DNA of 10,417 nucleotides from Candidatus Pelagibacter sp. (GCA_028225715.1 JAOIXS010000026.1:1-10417); one strand, 5' to 3'; positions 1 to 6,693 are shown, numbered from the stretch's first letter. The notes: generated from the sequence alone by a model not told the origin. Program-made: numbers and translations.

Positions 1-696
1 TGTTAAAATTCCAAAAGATGACGAAAAGGAAATTGAAGTATTTCCTATAAATATATTTAATTGAGAAAAAGAAAAAATAATAAGAGGTAATGTTAACAAA
101 AAACCAAATAAAAAATAAAATTTTCCCTTACTATAAAAGAAAATGAATGGTGCTAAAAAAAGTGGATATATCTTAAGTGCAGCAGCTAAACCAATTAAAA
201 ATCCTGATACACCTCTCTGACTATATATACTAAGGTATATTAAAAAAAAAATTAACAAATCATTATTACCTCTATCAAAAATTAAAAATATGGGTGGTGA
301 AAAAATAATTAAACTATTTAGTAAAAAATTTTTTTTTACTCTTACCAAGTAAAAAACTGCAAATGAAAGGTAAATAAATATTTGCATGTAACCGAATAAA
401 TTATGTGGCTCACCCAACTTACTGATGAAATCAAAAATATACACCCAAATAAGTGGGTAATTCATAGGCCTATTCATTGTTTCTACTGAGCTAATTTTAT
501 CTTTGGTAGACATATTTTGTAAATTTAACTCTTCAAGTGATGGGATGATTGTTATTAAGTCTGCAAATATAGGATTAACTTTATATATAAGTCTATCTAT
601 ACCAAAATCATAAATTTGAAAAAAATCTAAGGAAAATATTGTAATGACGGTTGCCATAGATAAAAATCTAAATATATGTTCTGTTTTTTTTTTCAT
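1..696 (-). CDS. GT87/DUF2029-type membrane glycosyltransferase, C-terminus cut by window edge
   Basis: The reading frame opens with ATG at 694-696 and stays open for 232 codons to base 1, so the C-terminal part lies outside the window. The protein is strongly hydrophobic, with predicted membrane segments near residues 10-28, 75-90, 102-117, 125-137, 148-158, 167-188 and 193-215. Motifs resemble the polyprenyl-phosphate-mannose-dependent GT87/DUF2029 family: an N-Y-P motif followed by W (MNYPLIW), then D-R-G-N-N-D, then a G-x3-GLAAALKIYPLFLAPF stretch. Members of this family transfer sugars from lipid-linked donors on the outer face of the inner membrane, in envelope glycan synthesis. It starts 15 bases after the permease stop, so it is probably read through from the transporter operon, although a functional link is not obvious. 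A run of ten A follows the start codon directly. Family assignment is by motif recognition only; donor and acceptor cannot be told. Confidence 0.72.
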   Translation of the reverse strand, partial: MKKKTEHIFRFLSMATVITIFSLDFFQIYDFGIDRLIYKVNPIFADLITIIPSLEELNLQNMSTKDKISSVETMNRPMNYPLIWVYIFDFISKLGEPHNLFGYMQIFIYLSFAVFYLVRVKKNFLLNSLIIFSPPIFLIFDRGNNDLLIFFLIYLSIYSQRGVSGFLIGLAAALKIYPLFLAPFIFFYSKGKFYFLFGFLLTLPLIIFSFSQLNIFIGNTSISFSSSFGILT

Positions 697-711
697 CAGT
701 AATAAATATCT

Positions 712-1386
712 TTAATTAAAACTATATTTTTTTTCTAAATATTTTATCAGGTTATGAATAATAAAGGTCATAAACAGATAAATTCCACCTGCTAAAAGAA
801 ACACTTCTAAGGGTTTATAAGTCGTTGATACAATGTGTTTTGCAACACCTGTAATATCCATTAAAGTTACAGTACTTGCAAGGGATGTACCCTTCATCAT
901 TAATATAATTTCATTACCATAAGCTGGTAAAGATTGTCTGATCGCTACTGGAATTTGAATTTTATATAAAATAATTTTACTTGATATCCCTAAACTTTTA
1001 CCAGCTTCAATTATTCCAGGCTTTATAGTTTGAAAAGCAGATCTTAAAATTTCTGAAGTATAAGCTCCCGTATTTAAAGCAAATGCAATAATTGCACACC
1101 AATAAGGCTCTTTTAATATTGCCCAAAGAAAGGTTGATCTTAACCATTCAATTTGTCCAAGACCATAATAAATTATAAATATTTGAACCAATAATGGAGT
1201 TCCTCTAAATAAATAAGAATACCCATAAGCAAATTTATTAATAAATGGGTTTTTATTTAATCTTAAAACTGCAAATAAAAATCCAATAAATAAGCCAATG
1301 ATTAAAGATGCCGATAATAATTTTAAAGTTATAACTGCAGCACTTAAAAGTTTTGGCAAACTTGTTATCATTAAATCAAAATCCAT
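712..1386 (-). CDS. Polar amino acid ABC transporter permease (HisM/OccM family)
   Basis: This 224-residue inner-membrane protein is one of two permease subunits of a polar amino acid (PAAT/HAAT family) importer. Hydrophobic segments lie near residues 12-42, 55-77, 93-110, 160-180 and 193-212. The family motif RGTPLLVQ is at 61-68, and the cytoplasmic coupling (EAA) loop is at about 127-146, reading EAGKSLGIS and ending in a proline-containing helix (IPVAIRQ). Its length is normal for the family (220-240). The ATG at 1384-1386 shares one base with the TAA of the upstream permease (TAATG), which implies translational coupling. The pair would form the membrane heterodimer. No ATPase (HisP/OccP type) is seen next to it; the next gene downstream is a glycosyltransferase, so the ATP-binding subunit must come from elsewhere. 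The substrate is inferred from the neighbouring binding protein. Confidence 0.93.
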   Translation of the reverse strand: MDFDLMITSLPKLLSAAVITLKLLSASLIIGLFIGFLFAVLRLNKNPFINKFAYGYSYLFRGTPLLVQIFIIYYGLGQIEWLRSTFLWAILKEPYWCAIIAFALNTGAYTSEILRSAFQTIKPGIIEAGKSLGISSKIILYKIQIPVAIRQSLPAYGNEIILMMKGTSLASTVTLMDITGVAKHIVSTTYKPLEVFLLAGGIYLFMTFIIHNLIKYLEKKYSFN

Positions 1387-2078
1387 TAAAAGCCTCTACT
1401 ATACTTAACTTCAAGTCTGTTAATCAATTTCATGCTTAAAAAGGTAAGCATCAAATATAAAACTGCAGCAAAACAATAAAAGAATAAAGGATCTCTAGTA
1501 GAGCCTGCTGCAATATAAGATTGTCTCATAATTTCAACTAAACCAGTAACTGATATTAATGATGTGTCTTTTAAAGTGATTTGCCAAACATTACTTAAGT
1601 TTGGAATAGCAAGTCTTAACATTTGAGGCAAAATTATTTTATGAAATTGTACAAATTTACTAACCCCTAAAACTTTGGCAGCTTCAAATTGACCTTTATC
1701 TATTGATTGTATCGCTCCTCTAAATACTTCCGTTGAATAAGCTCCTGATATAATACCGATTGCAACCGAACCTGTAATAAAAGCATTAATTTCTATATAT
1801 TCAAAGTATCCAAAAATTGAAGCCACATACATAATCGCTCCACTTCCCCCAAAAAAGAAAAGGTAGATTACTAATAGTTCTGGCACACCTCTGATTACTG
1901 TTGTGTACGTATTTCCAATAAAATTTAGAAATTTATTATTTGATAATTTAAGTGGCGTAAAGATTAATGAAAATAAAAAACCAATTAACATTGCAGTAAC
2001 TGCTACTGCAATTGTCATTAGAGTTGCATAAAACAACTCGTCTCCCCAGCCTGTTTTTCCGAATGATAAAAGATCCAT
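1386..2078 (-). CDS. Polar amino acid ABC transporter permease (HisQ/OccQ family)
   Basis: This 230-residue inner-membrane permease is the partner of the subunit encoded directly after it. Membrane segments lie near residues 18-40, 58-78, 96-115, 165-182 and 198-215. RGVPELL is at 63-69 (the second family motif), and the EAA coupling loop is at 132-151 (EAAKVLGVSK, then ILPQ). The EAA loop contacts the ATPase, which is not encoded in this window. The start at 2076-2078 gives the expected N-terminus and lies eight bases downstream of an intercistronic stem-loop. No purine-rich ribosome site is visible between the stem and ATG. Together with the binding protein at 2124-2975 the order is binding protein, Q, M, as in many alphaproteobacterial octopine/arginine/ornithine-type systems. 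Assignment to the family is firm; the substrate is inferred. Confidence 0.93.
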   Translation of the reverse strand: MDLLSFGKTGWGDELFYATLMTIAVAVTAMLIGFLFSLIFTPLKLSNNKFLNFIGNTYTTVIRGVPELLVIYLFFFGGSGAIMYVASIFGYFEYIEINAFITGSVAIGIISGAYSTEVFRGAIQSIDKGQFEAAKVLGVSKFVQFHKIILPQMLRLAIPNLSNVWQITLKDTSLISVTGLVEIMRQSYIAAGSTRDPLFFYCFAAVLYLMLTFLSMKLINRLEVKYSRGF

Positions 2079-2082
2079 ATCG

Positions 2083-2112
2083 AAAGGGCGACTAATTAAA
2101 TAGTCGCCTTTT
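2083..2112 (-). promoter_or_regulatory. Intercistronic stem-loop between binding-protein and permease genes
   Basis: GGCGACTA at 2087-2094 pairs perfectly with TAGTCGCC at 2101-2108 around a six-base A/T loop. Flanking A and T runs extend the stem around one unpaired C on the minus strand. The hairpin fills most of the 45-base gap between the binding-protein stop and the permease start. In binding-protein transport operons such hairpins commonly stabilise the upstream message or stop part of transcription, so the periplasmic protein is made in excess over the permeases. On the minus strand only a short T run follows, so partial termination or RNA protection is more likely than full termination. 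That role is inferred from position. Confidence 0.7.
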
Positions 2113-2123
2113 CAAAATATTAT

Positions 2124-2975
2124 TTACATAGAAGCGTCAAAGCCAAAATGCTTGATCGCTAATTTGCTGATGATTCCTTTTTTTCTAGCAGTATTGATTG
2201 CTTTGTTGAAATCTCTAAGAAGCTTTGCGTCTCTTTTACCAATCGTATCAGTTCCGCCTTGTCTTATTCCAACTCCAACACCATTACCAAAAGCACCACC
2301 TGAAAAAGTAGGTCCAACTAGTACTACTGGTTTTCCTGATTTATCCGCATAATCAGTGAATGCAACTGCTGCAGCTAATGCAACATCACATCTACCAGAA
2401 GTTAAGTCTAAGTTTACTTCATCTTGAGTTTTGTAAGTTCTAACATTCACTTTACCTACATCACCCGACTCTAAAAAGTTTTGGTGAATAGTTCCAGTTT
2501 GTGTACAAACAGTTTTTCCAGCAAGTGCAGCAGTTAAAGTCTTAAGAGTTTTCTTAACAGCACTTCCACCTAAAGTTAAATTAATACCTTCTGGTGTATC
2601 CATGCTCTCTAAACTTGAACCTTTCATTGCTGCAAGGGCTGCAACTTCGTCAGCATAACCTTGTGAAAAAGTAATTGTTTTTTGTCTTTCAGCAGTAATT
2701 GACATTCCTGCCATGATCGCATCAAACTTTCTCATTAACAAAGCTGGAATCATTCCATCCCAATCTTGTTCAACGATAGTACATTCATATTTCATGATTG
2801 CACAAAGTTCTTTTGCTAACTCTACCTCAAAACCAATAAGAGCACCTGATGCATCCTTAGAATTCCATGGTGGGTAAGCGCCTTCTGTTCCAATCTTTAT
2901 TTTATCGGCATAAACATTTCCAATAATTAATAAAGAAGCAAGAACTGTTAGAATAGTTTTTTTAAATATATTCAT
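2124..2975 (-). CDS. Periplasmic amino acid binding protein (octopine/lysine-arginine-ornithine type, SBP_bac_3)
   Basis: This 283-residue solute-binding protein delivers an amino acid to the permease pair encoded downstream. Residues 1-23 form a Sec signal peptide (KK, a hydrophobic core, then VYA with cleavage before D24). The family signature GFEVELAKELC is at 48-58. Likely ligand contacts by comparison with LAO/HisJ proteins are the EGAYPPW loop at 31-37, Trp72, Arg97 in the MSITAER segment (carboxylate clamp) and Asp197 in SGRCDVA (alpha-amino clamp). About 30 residues at 118-150 are extra relative to HisJ, as in the octopine/nopaline (OccT/NocT) branch, which the GPTFSGGAFGNGVGVG stretch (221-236) also resembles. 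A basic or opine-like amino acid is therefore the best guess for the ligand. A clear AAAGGAG site precedes the ATG, the strongest in the window, fitting high expression. Neutral or other amino acids cannot be excluded. Confidence 0.92.
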   Translation of the reverse strand: MNIFKKTILTVLASLLIIGNVYADKIKIGTEGAYPPWNSKDASGALIGFEVELAKELCAIMKYECTIVEQDWDGMIPALLMRKFDAIMAGMSITAERQKTITFSQGYADEVAALAAMKGSSLESMDTPEGINLTLGGSAVKKTLKTLTAALAGKTVCTQTGTIHQNFLESGDVGKVNVRTYKTQDEVNLDLTSGRCDVALAAAVAFTDYADKSGKPVVLVGPTFSGGAFGNGVGVGIRQGGTDTIGKRDAKLLRDFNKAINTARKKGIISKLAIKHFGFDASM

Positions 2976-2981
2976 TATTTT

Positions 2982-2988
2982 CTCCTTT
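2982..2988 (-). promoter_or_regulatory. Shine-Dalgarno site of the binding-protein gene
   Basis: AAAGGAG on the minus strand lies six bases before the ATG at 2973-2975. It fixes the start of the binding protein. It stands out because most other genes here lack a recognisable site. Confidence 0.85.
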
Positions 2989-3014
2989 AATTTGTGACAA
3001 TTATTTCACAAATT
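2989..3014 (-). promoter_or_regulatory. Inverted repeat AATTTGTGA-N8-TCACAAATT before the binding-protein gene (possible operator or RNA hairpin)
   Basis: A perfect nine-base inverted repeat with an eight-base A/T spacer touches the Shine-Dalgarno site of the binding-protein gene and lies about 20 bases past the speDE stop. The half-sites contain TGTGA/TCACA, as in CRP/FNR-type operators, but with eight rather than six bases between them. No U run follows on the minus strand, so it is not a standard terminator. It could be a repressor or activator site, or an RNA hairpin affecting ribosome access. Symmetry is seen directly; the role is inferred. Confidence 0.5.
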
Positions 3015-3034
3015 TAATAATTAAAAAAGAAAAA

Positions 3035-4075
3035 TTAATGATTTATTGAAGAAGAAAAATTCCAAGAACAATCAAAACTAGGTATGTAAACTCTAGATAT
3101 TTTAGTATTTCCAAAATGATGGTTAAATACATTTAACCAGCTATCAACTTGTTTGGGTTTTTTATCTTGGCTACCAACTTGAGCTGTAATCACTCCTTTT
3201 GGTTTTAAAATTCTAATCATAGAATCCATATTTTTTGCAGCAAGATCTATGCAAAACTGATCATCATTAAGATCAACAAATATGTGATCATAGGTATCAT
3301 CTTGTACTGACTTTATACTTTCAAAAGCATCTCCCCATACACATTTTACTGAATTTTTTTCTGTAGATTTTTTTCCAATATCACCGAGGTGTTTATTGCA
3401 AACATCTACAACCTCAGGATCAAGTTCATACCAATCAACAAAACTAAAATTTTTAGAAATACATTCTCTAGCAACACCACCATCACCTCCACCAATAATA
3501 GCTGCTTTTTCATTGTCTTTATTTAAATTAAGACCTGCACCAACAAATGTTGAGCTGTATAAATGTTCATCAGTTGATGCAACTTGAATTTCGCCATCAA
3601 TAAATAAAGATTTACCAAATTGTTCTAATTCTAAAATTTCAATATGTTGACCAACTTTTGATTTAAAATCTTCAATCACATCATTTACTACATATGATTT
3701 TTGTAAACCAGATGAACTATAAATATCATGATAAAGGGATTTTGTGTCTCTATTGAACTCTTTTTTAACAATTCTTTTATGTTTAAATTCTTTTTTAACA
3801 ATATCGAGTGCAATAGAAGGACTTACCTTCCCACATGTAAAAAAATCAAAACTAGTAATTCCTTTTTCTGGAAAGGTATGAAAACTGATGTGACTTTCGG
3901 CTAATAAGGCAAGTATAGTAAAACCTTGAGGCTCAAATTTATACTTTGAAATTTCAAGAATTGTAACTTCTGCAGCTTTTGCAATTTTACGAATTACATT
4001 CTCGTAGACTGAAGGATCATACTCCTGAGTTGTACCAATGATGTCTAAAGTTATATGTTCACCGACTTTAGTCAT
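3035..4075 (-). CDS. speDE: Fused S-adenosylmethionine decarboxylase-spermidine synthase
   Basis: This 346-residue two-domain cytosolic protein makes spermidine from putrescine and S-adenosylmethionine. Residues 1-115 are a bacterial class 1B AdoMet decarboxylase. Self-cleavage would occur between Glu60 and Ser61 in ESHISFHTFPE, Ser61 becoming the pyruvoyl group, with His66 and Cys81 (DFFTCG) matching Ser63/His68/Cys83 of the Thermotoga enzyme at a constant offset. Residues 128-346 are an aminopropyltransferase: IDGEIQVASTDEHLY (159-173), the nucleotide loop GGGDGG (195-200), acidic YELDP (216-220), GDAF (248-251), and catalytic Asp268 and Asp271 in VDLNDDQ, where most spermidine synthases have D-S-S-D-P. 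The retained D-x-x-D fits a diamine acceptor. The by-product MTA is the substrate of the genes just upstream in the same operon; the gap to the aldolase is five bases. Such fusions are known in some bacteria. Cleavage would leave the transferase attached to the alpha chain. Confidence 0.93.
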   Translation of the reverse strand: MTKVGEHITLDIIGTTQEYDPSVYENVIRKIAKAAEVTILEISKYKFEPQGFTILALLAESHISFHTFPEKGITSFDFFTCGKVSPSIALDIVKKEFKHKRIVKKEFNRDTKSLYHDIYSSSGLQKSYVVNDVIEDFKSKVGQHIEILELEQFGKSLFIDGEIQVASTDEHLYSSTFVGAGLNLNKDNEKAAIIGGGDGGVARECISKNFSFVDWYELDPEVVDVCNKHLGDIGKKSTEKNSVKCVWGDAFESIKSVQDDTYDHIFVDLNDDQFCIDLAAKNMDSMIRILKPKGVITAQVGSQDKKPKQVDSWLNVFNHHFGNTKISRVYIPSFDCSWNFSSSINH

Positions 4076-4080
4076 AAAAA

Positions 4081-4713
4081 TTATCCCCTCTTATAATTTT
4101 TTGCTTTACTTAAAACTTTGCTCATTTCTCTTGATGATAAAATTTTAGGCTTACCAATTTTTAGCGCTTTTATATACTGGTTCGAAAGATTTTCAACCTC
4201 TTCAGCTAATTCAAATGCCTTTGATAAATTCTCAGAAAATGCAATTTGTCCGTGATTGCCTATTAAGCAAGCATTTCTCTGTTTTAATGCTTTAAGAATA
4301 TTTTGAGACAATTCTCTTGTTCCATAGGTTGCATATTTTGCACATTTAATATCCTTACCTCCTGCCATAGCGACCATGTAATGAAATGCTGGTATTCCTT
4401 TTCCATGAGTAGAGATTGCTGTTGCGTAGTTAGAGTGTGCATGCACTATTGCTTTAGCTTCTTTTTTATTCAAGTAAATATCCTGGTGAAATCTCCATTC
4501 AGAAGATGGTATTCCTTTTTTTTCATCAAATTCACCTTTTAGGGAAACAAAAACTATATCTTTATTTTTCAATGAAGAATATTTAGCTCCTGAGGGTGTT
4601 ATTAAAAAACCATCTTGAAATCTAGCAGATATATTGCCAGATCTAAGAGCAGATAACTTTCTACTATTCAGCATCTTAGCGTACTTAATAACTTCAGACC
4701 TTAAACTTTTCAT
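4081..4713 (-). CDS. FucA-like class II aldolase, probable 5-methylthioribulose-1-phosphate aldolase (DHAP shunt)
   Basis: This 210-residue zinc aldolase is very close in pattern to E. coli L-fuculose-1-phosphate aldolase (FucA). Zinc ligands are His91 and His93 (IVHAHSNYA) and His154 (GNHG), and the catalytic Glu72 lies in PSSEWRFH. GNIS (27-30) and TPSG (39-42) form the phosphate site. All are FucA positions shifted by one. Its ATG shares one base with the mtnA stop, so it belongs to the MTA operon. The likely reaction is cleavage of 5-methylthioribulose-1-P to dihydroxyacetone phosphate and 2-methylthioacetaldehyde, as described for Ald2 of Rhodospirillum rubrum and some E. coli. The alternative, MtnB dehydratase of classic methionine salvage, is the same superfamily, but the FucA-like motifs and the absence of mtnC/D/E/K genes nearby favour the aldolase. 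True fuculose-1-P aldolase activity is less likely given the neighbours, though enzymes of this group can be promiscuous. Confidence 0.82.
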   Translation of the reverse strand: MKSLRSEVIKYAKMLNSRKLSALRSGNISARFQDGFLITPSGAKYSSLKNKDIVFVSLKGEFDEKKGIPSSEWRFHQDIYLNKKEAKAIVHAHSNYATAISTHGKGIPAFHYMVAMAGGKDIKCAKYATYGTRELSQNILKALKQRNACLIGNHGQIAFSENLSKAFELAEEVENLSNQYIKALKIGKPKILSSREMSKVLSKAKNYKRG

Positions 4714-5783
4714 TATTCAAACATCTTCTTTAATGCATCACTTGATGCTTCACAAATTCCTTTTTCAGTTATTAATCCTGTTACATATTTTGCTGGTGTA
4801 ACATCAAAAGCAAGGTTCATTGCCTTGCTTTTTTTAGGATAAATCAAAATTTTTTTAATTTCATTATTTTCATCCACACCTTCAATATGAGATAGCTCTT
4901 CTGAATTCCTCTCCTCTATGGGAATATCTTTTCCCTCTTTAATTTTCCAATCAATAGTCGAGCTTGGTAACGCCACATAAAACGGGACATTATTGTCATG
5001 AGCAGCCAAAGCTTTAAGGTAAGTGCCTATCTTATTACAAACATCTCCATTAGATAAAGTTCTGTCTGTTCCAACGATACACATATCAACATCACCTCTT
5101 TGCATTAAAATTCCACCTGTATTATCTGCAATAATTGTATTTGGAATATTTTCTTCATTTAATTCATATGAGGTTAAATTTGCACCTTGGTTTCTAGGTC
5201 TTGTTTCATCAACCCAAACATGCACCGGAATACCCTTTTGATGAGCATGGTAGATCGGAGAAGTCGCTGTCCCCCAATTGATAGTTGCTAACCATCCTGC
5301 ATTACAATGAGTTAAAATATTAACTTTTTTTTTGGTTTTGTTATAAATTTCCTCAATTATCTTTAATCCATTAAGTCCAATATTTTCACAAAATTTTTCA
5401 TCTTCATCACATATTTCTTTAGCTTCATTTAAAGCAATATCTAAAATTTGACCACTATTAATGCCTGATAATTTTTTCATCATACGATCTACAGCCCACT
5501 TTAAATTTATAGCAGTAGGTCTTGATTCAATTAACTCTTCAGAACTTTTTTTAATAAAATCAGGATCATTATTTTCCTGAACTGCCAGTGCAATTCCATA
5601 GGCCGCTGTACCACCAATCAATGGTGCTCCTCTTACTTCCATTACTTTAATGGCATTAATTGCATCTTTGACTGTTTTTAAATCTTTAATAATAAACTGA
5701 TGTGGAAGTTTTGTTTGATCAATTATTTTGACAACATTTTCTTCGTACCAAATAGTTCTGTATTTTTTATTTTGAATTTTCAT
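4713..5783 (-). CDS. mtnA: S-methyl-5-thioribose-1-phosphate isomerase
   Basis: This 356-residue cytosolic enzyme converts methylthioribose-1-P to methylthioribulose-1-P, the second step after MTA phosphorolysis. It belongs to the eIF2B-alpha-like isomerase family and has the full active site: RGAPLIG at 51-57, Cys160 in THCNAGW, ETRPRNQGA at 193-201, Asp240 in GTDR, then NKIGTYLKALAA at 250-261. Cys160 and Asp240 carry the same numbers as in the Bacillus subtilis enzyme, so the N-terminus chosen at 5781-5783 is right and the gene is full length. The ATG overlaps the mtnP stop by four bases (ATGA), and its own TAA overlaps the aldolase start by one base, so all three are probably translated together. 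Archaeal ribose-1,5-bisphosphate isomerase is the main look-alike, ruled out by length and by the MtnP partner. Confidence 0.96.
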   Translation of the reverse strand: MKIQNKKYRTIWYEENVVKIIDQTKLPHQFIIKDLKTVKDAINAIKVMEVRGAPLIGGTAAYGIALAVQENNDPDFIKKSSEELIESRPTAINLKWAVDRMMKKLSGINSGQILDIALNEAKEICDEDEKFCENIGLNGLKIIEEIYNKTKKKVNILTHCNAGWLATINWGTATSPIYHAHQKGIPVHVWVDETRPRNQGANLTSYELNEENIPNTIIADNTGGILMQRGDVDMCIVGTDRTLSNGDVCNKIGTYLKALAAHDNNVPFYVALPSSTIDWKIKEGKDIPIEERNSEELSHIEGVDENNEIKKILIYPKKSKAMNLAFDVTPAKYVTGLITEKGICEASSDALKKMFE

Positions 5784-6652
5784 TTAGATAGAGCTCTACC
5801 AGCTACTGTCTTGAGTTTATCTATTGTTTTTTGAGTTCTTTTTTCAGGTGCAGTAATAATTGCTACATCTAAACAATTATTAGTAGGATCTTTTGGATCG
5901 ATATGACTTTCAAAATTATTAATAATACTTTTTATCATTTTTTTTGCTTTTTCAGCATTTCCTAAAAGAACTTTAATCACTTGCTGAACATCTACATTTT
6001 CATGATCGGGATGCCAACAATCAAAATCAGTGACCATTGATACAGATGCATACCTGATCTCAGCTTCTCTTGCGAGTTTTGCTTCAGGCATATTGGTCAT
6101 TCCAATAACATCCGCATTCCAAGATCTATATAAATTAGACTCAGCTAATGTTGAAAATTGAGGGCCCTCCATTACTACATAAGTTCCGTTTCTTTGATAA
6201 TCTATATTTGATTTCTTAATCGCATCTTCACAGGTATTCATTAACCCATTTGATGTTGGATGTGCCATTGATACATGAGCCACAATTTCATCATCAAAAA
6301 AAGTTTTTGATCTTGCAAAAGTTCTATCAATAAATTGGTCCACAATAACAAATTTTCCTGGAGTTAAATCCTCTTTAAGAGAGCCTACAGCTGAAACTGA
6401 AACTATATCTGTAACACCTAGTTGTTTAAGTGCATCAATATTTGCTCTAAAATTTATATTAGATGGAGAAACAAAATGACCCCTTCCATGTCTTGGCAAA
6501 AAATAAACTTCCTTATTGTTATAATTTGTTTTTAAAATTTGATCTGATGGTTTTCCCCAAGGAGTATCTATATCAAGTAATGCACGATCTTTAAATTCCT
6601 CAACATCATAAAGGCCACTTCCACCAATAATTGCTAATTTATTTGTTGTCAT
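5780..6652 (-). CDS. mtnP: S-methyl-5'-thioadenosine phosphorylase
   Basis: This 290-residue member of the PNP/MTAP family cleaves MTA with phosphate into adenine and 5-methylthioribose-1-P. It shows the phosphate loop GGSG (10-13), PRHGRGH (53-59), SAVGSL (87-92), EGPQFST (162-168), GMTNMPEA (184-191) and TDFDCW (208-213). The aspartate pair at 209/211 matches the adenine-reading residues of human MTAP rather than the Asn of guanine-type phosphorylases, so MTA is the likely substrate. A TTG two codons upstream would give 292 residues, but the ATG at 6650-6652 places M just before TTNKLAIIGGSG and is preferred. The last about 40 residues, after FESH, extend beyond the core, as in many bacterial MtnP. 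It is the first gene of the chain mtnP-mtnA-aldolase-speDE, and apt, which uses its adenine product, is divergent 41 bases away. Confidence 0.95.
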   Translation of the reverse strand: MTTNKLAIIGGSGLYDVEEFKDRALLDIDTPWGKPSDQILKTNYNNKEVYFLPRHGRGHFVSPSNINFRANIDALKQLGVTDIVSVSAVGSLKEDLTPGKFVIVDQFIDRTFARSKTFFDDEIVAHVSMAHPTSNGLMNTCEDAIKKSNIDYQRNGTYVVMEGPQFSTLAESNLYRSWNADVIGMTNMPEAKLAREAEIRYASVSMVTDFDCWHPDHENVDVQQVIKVLLGNAEKAKKMIKSIINNFESHIDPKDPTNNCLDVAIITAPEKRTQKTIDKLKTVAGRALSK

Positions 6653-6693
6653 AATCAAAAATTTATTTATTTATACTTTTATAATTAAGTATT
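6653..6693. promoter_or_regulatory. Divergent promoter region between mtnP and apt
   Basis: All upstream control of both genes must fit in or overlap these 41 bases, which are almost purely A/T. On the plus strand a perfect TATAAT at 6680-6685 would start RNA around 6692, one or two bases before the apt ATG, giving a leaderless or nearly leaderless message; no good -35 is seen. On the minus strand TATAAA (6675-6670), with a poor -35 (TTCATA, 6698-6693) lying over the apt start codon, would serve mtnP. Neither gene has a Shine-Dalgarno site. In such A/T-rich DNA single -10 matches are weak evidence, so only the shared region is firm. Confidence 0.55.

Noticed and set aside
2152..2352. 66-codon plus-strand frame inside the binding-protein gene
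   Set aside because: It is antisense to a well-supported gene, has low-complexity proline-rich translation, and lacks any ribosome site.
2985..3034. Rho-independent terminator after speDE
   Set aside because: The palindrome is A/T-rich and followed by AAAGGAG rather than a U run on the minus strand; the T runs lie before the palindrome, not after it.
4303..4542. Plus-strand frame of 79 codons within the aldolase gene
   Set aside because: It is a cysteine/phenylalanine-rich shadow translation opposite the conserved zinc-site region.
6656..6658. TTG start for mtnP giving 292 residues
   Set aside because: The ATG two codons later is a better start and still precedes the conserved N-terminal strand; no ribosome site favours TTG.
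6653..6693. SAM-type riboswitch before mtnP
   Set aside because: SAR11 relatives use SAM riboswitches upstream of some sulfur genes, but 41 A/T bases with no G/C stems leave no room for one.
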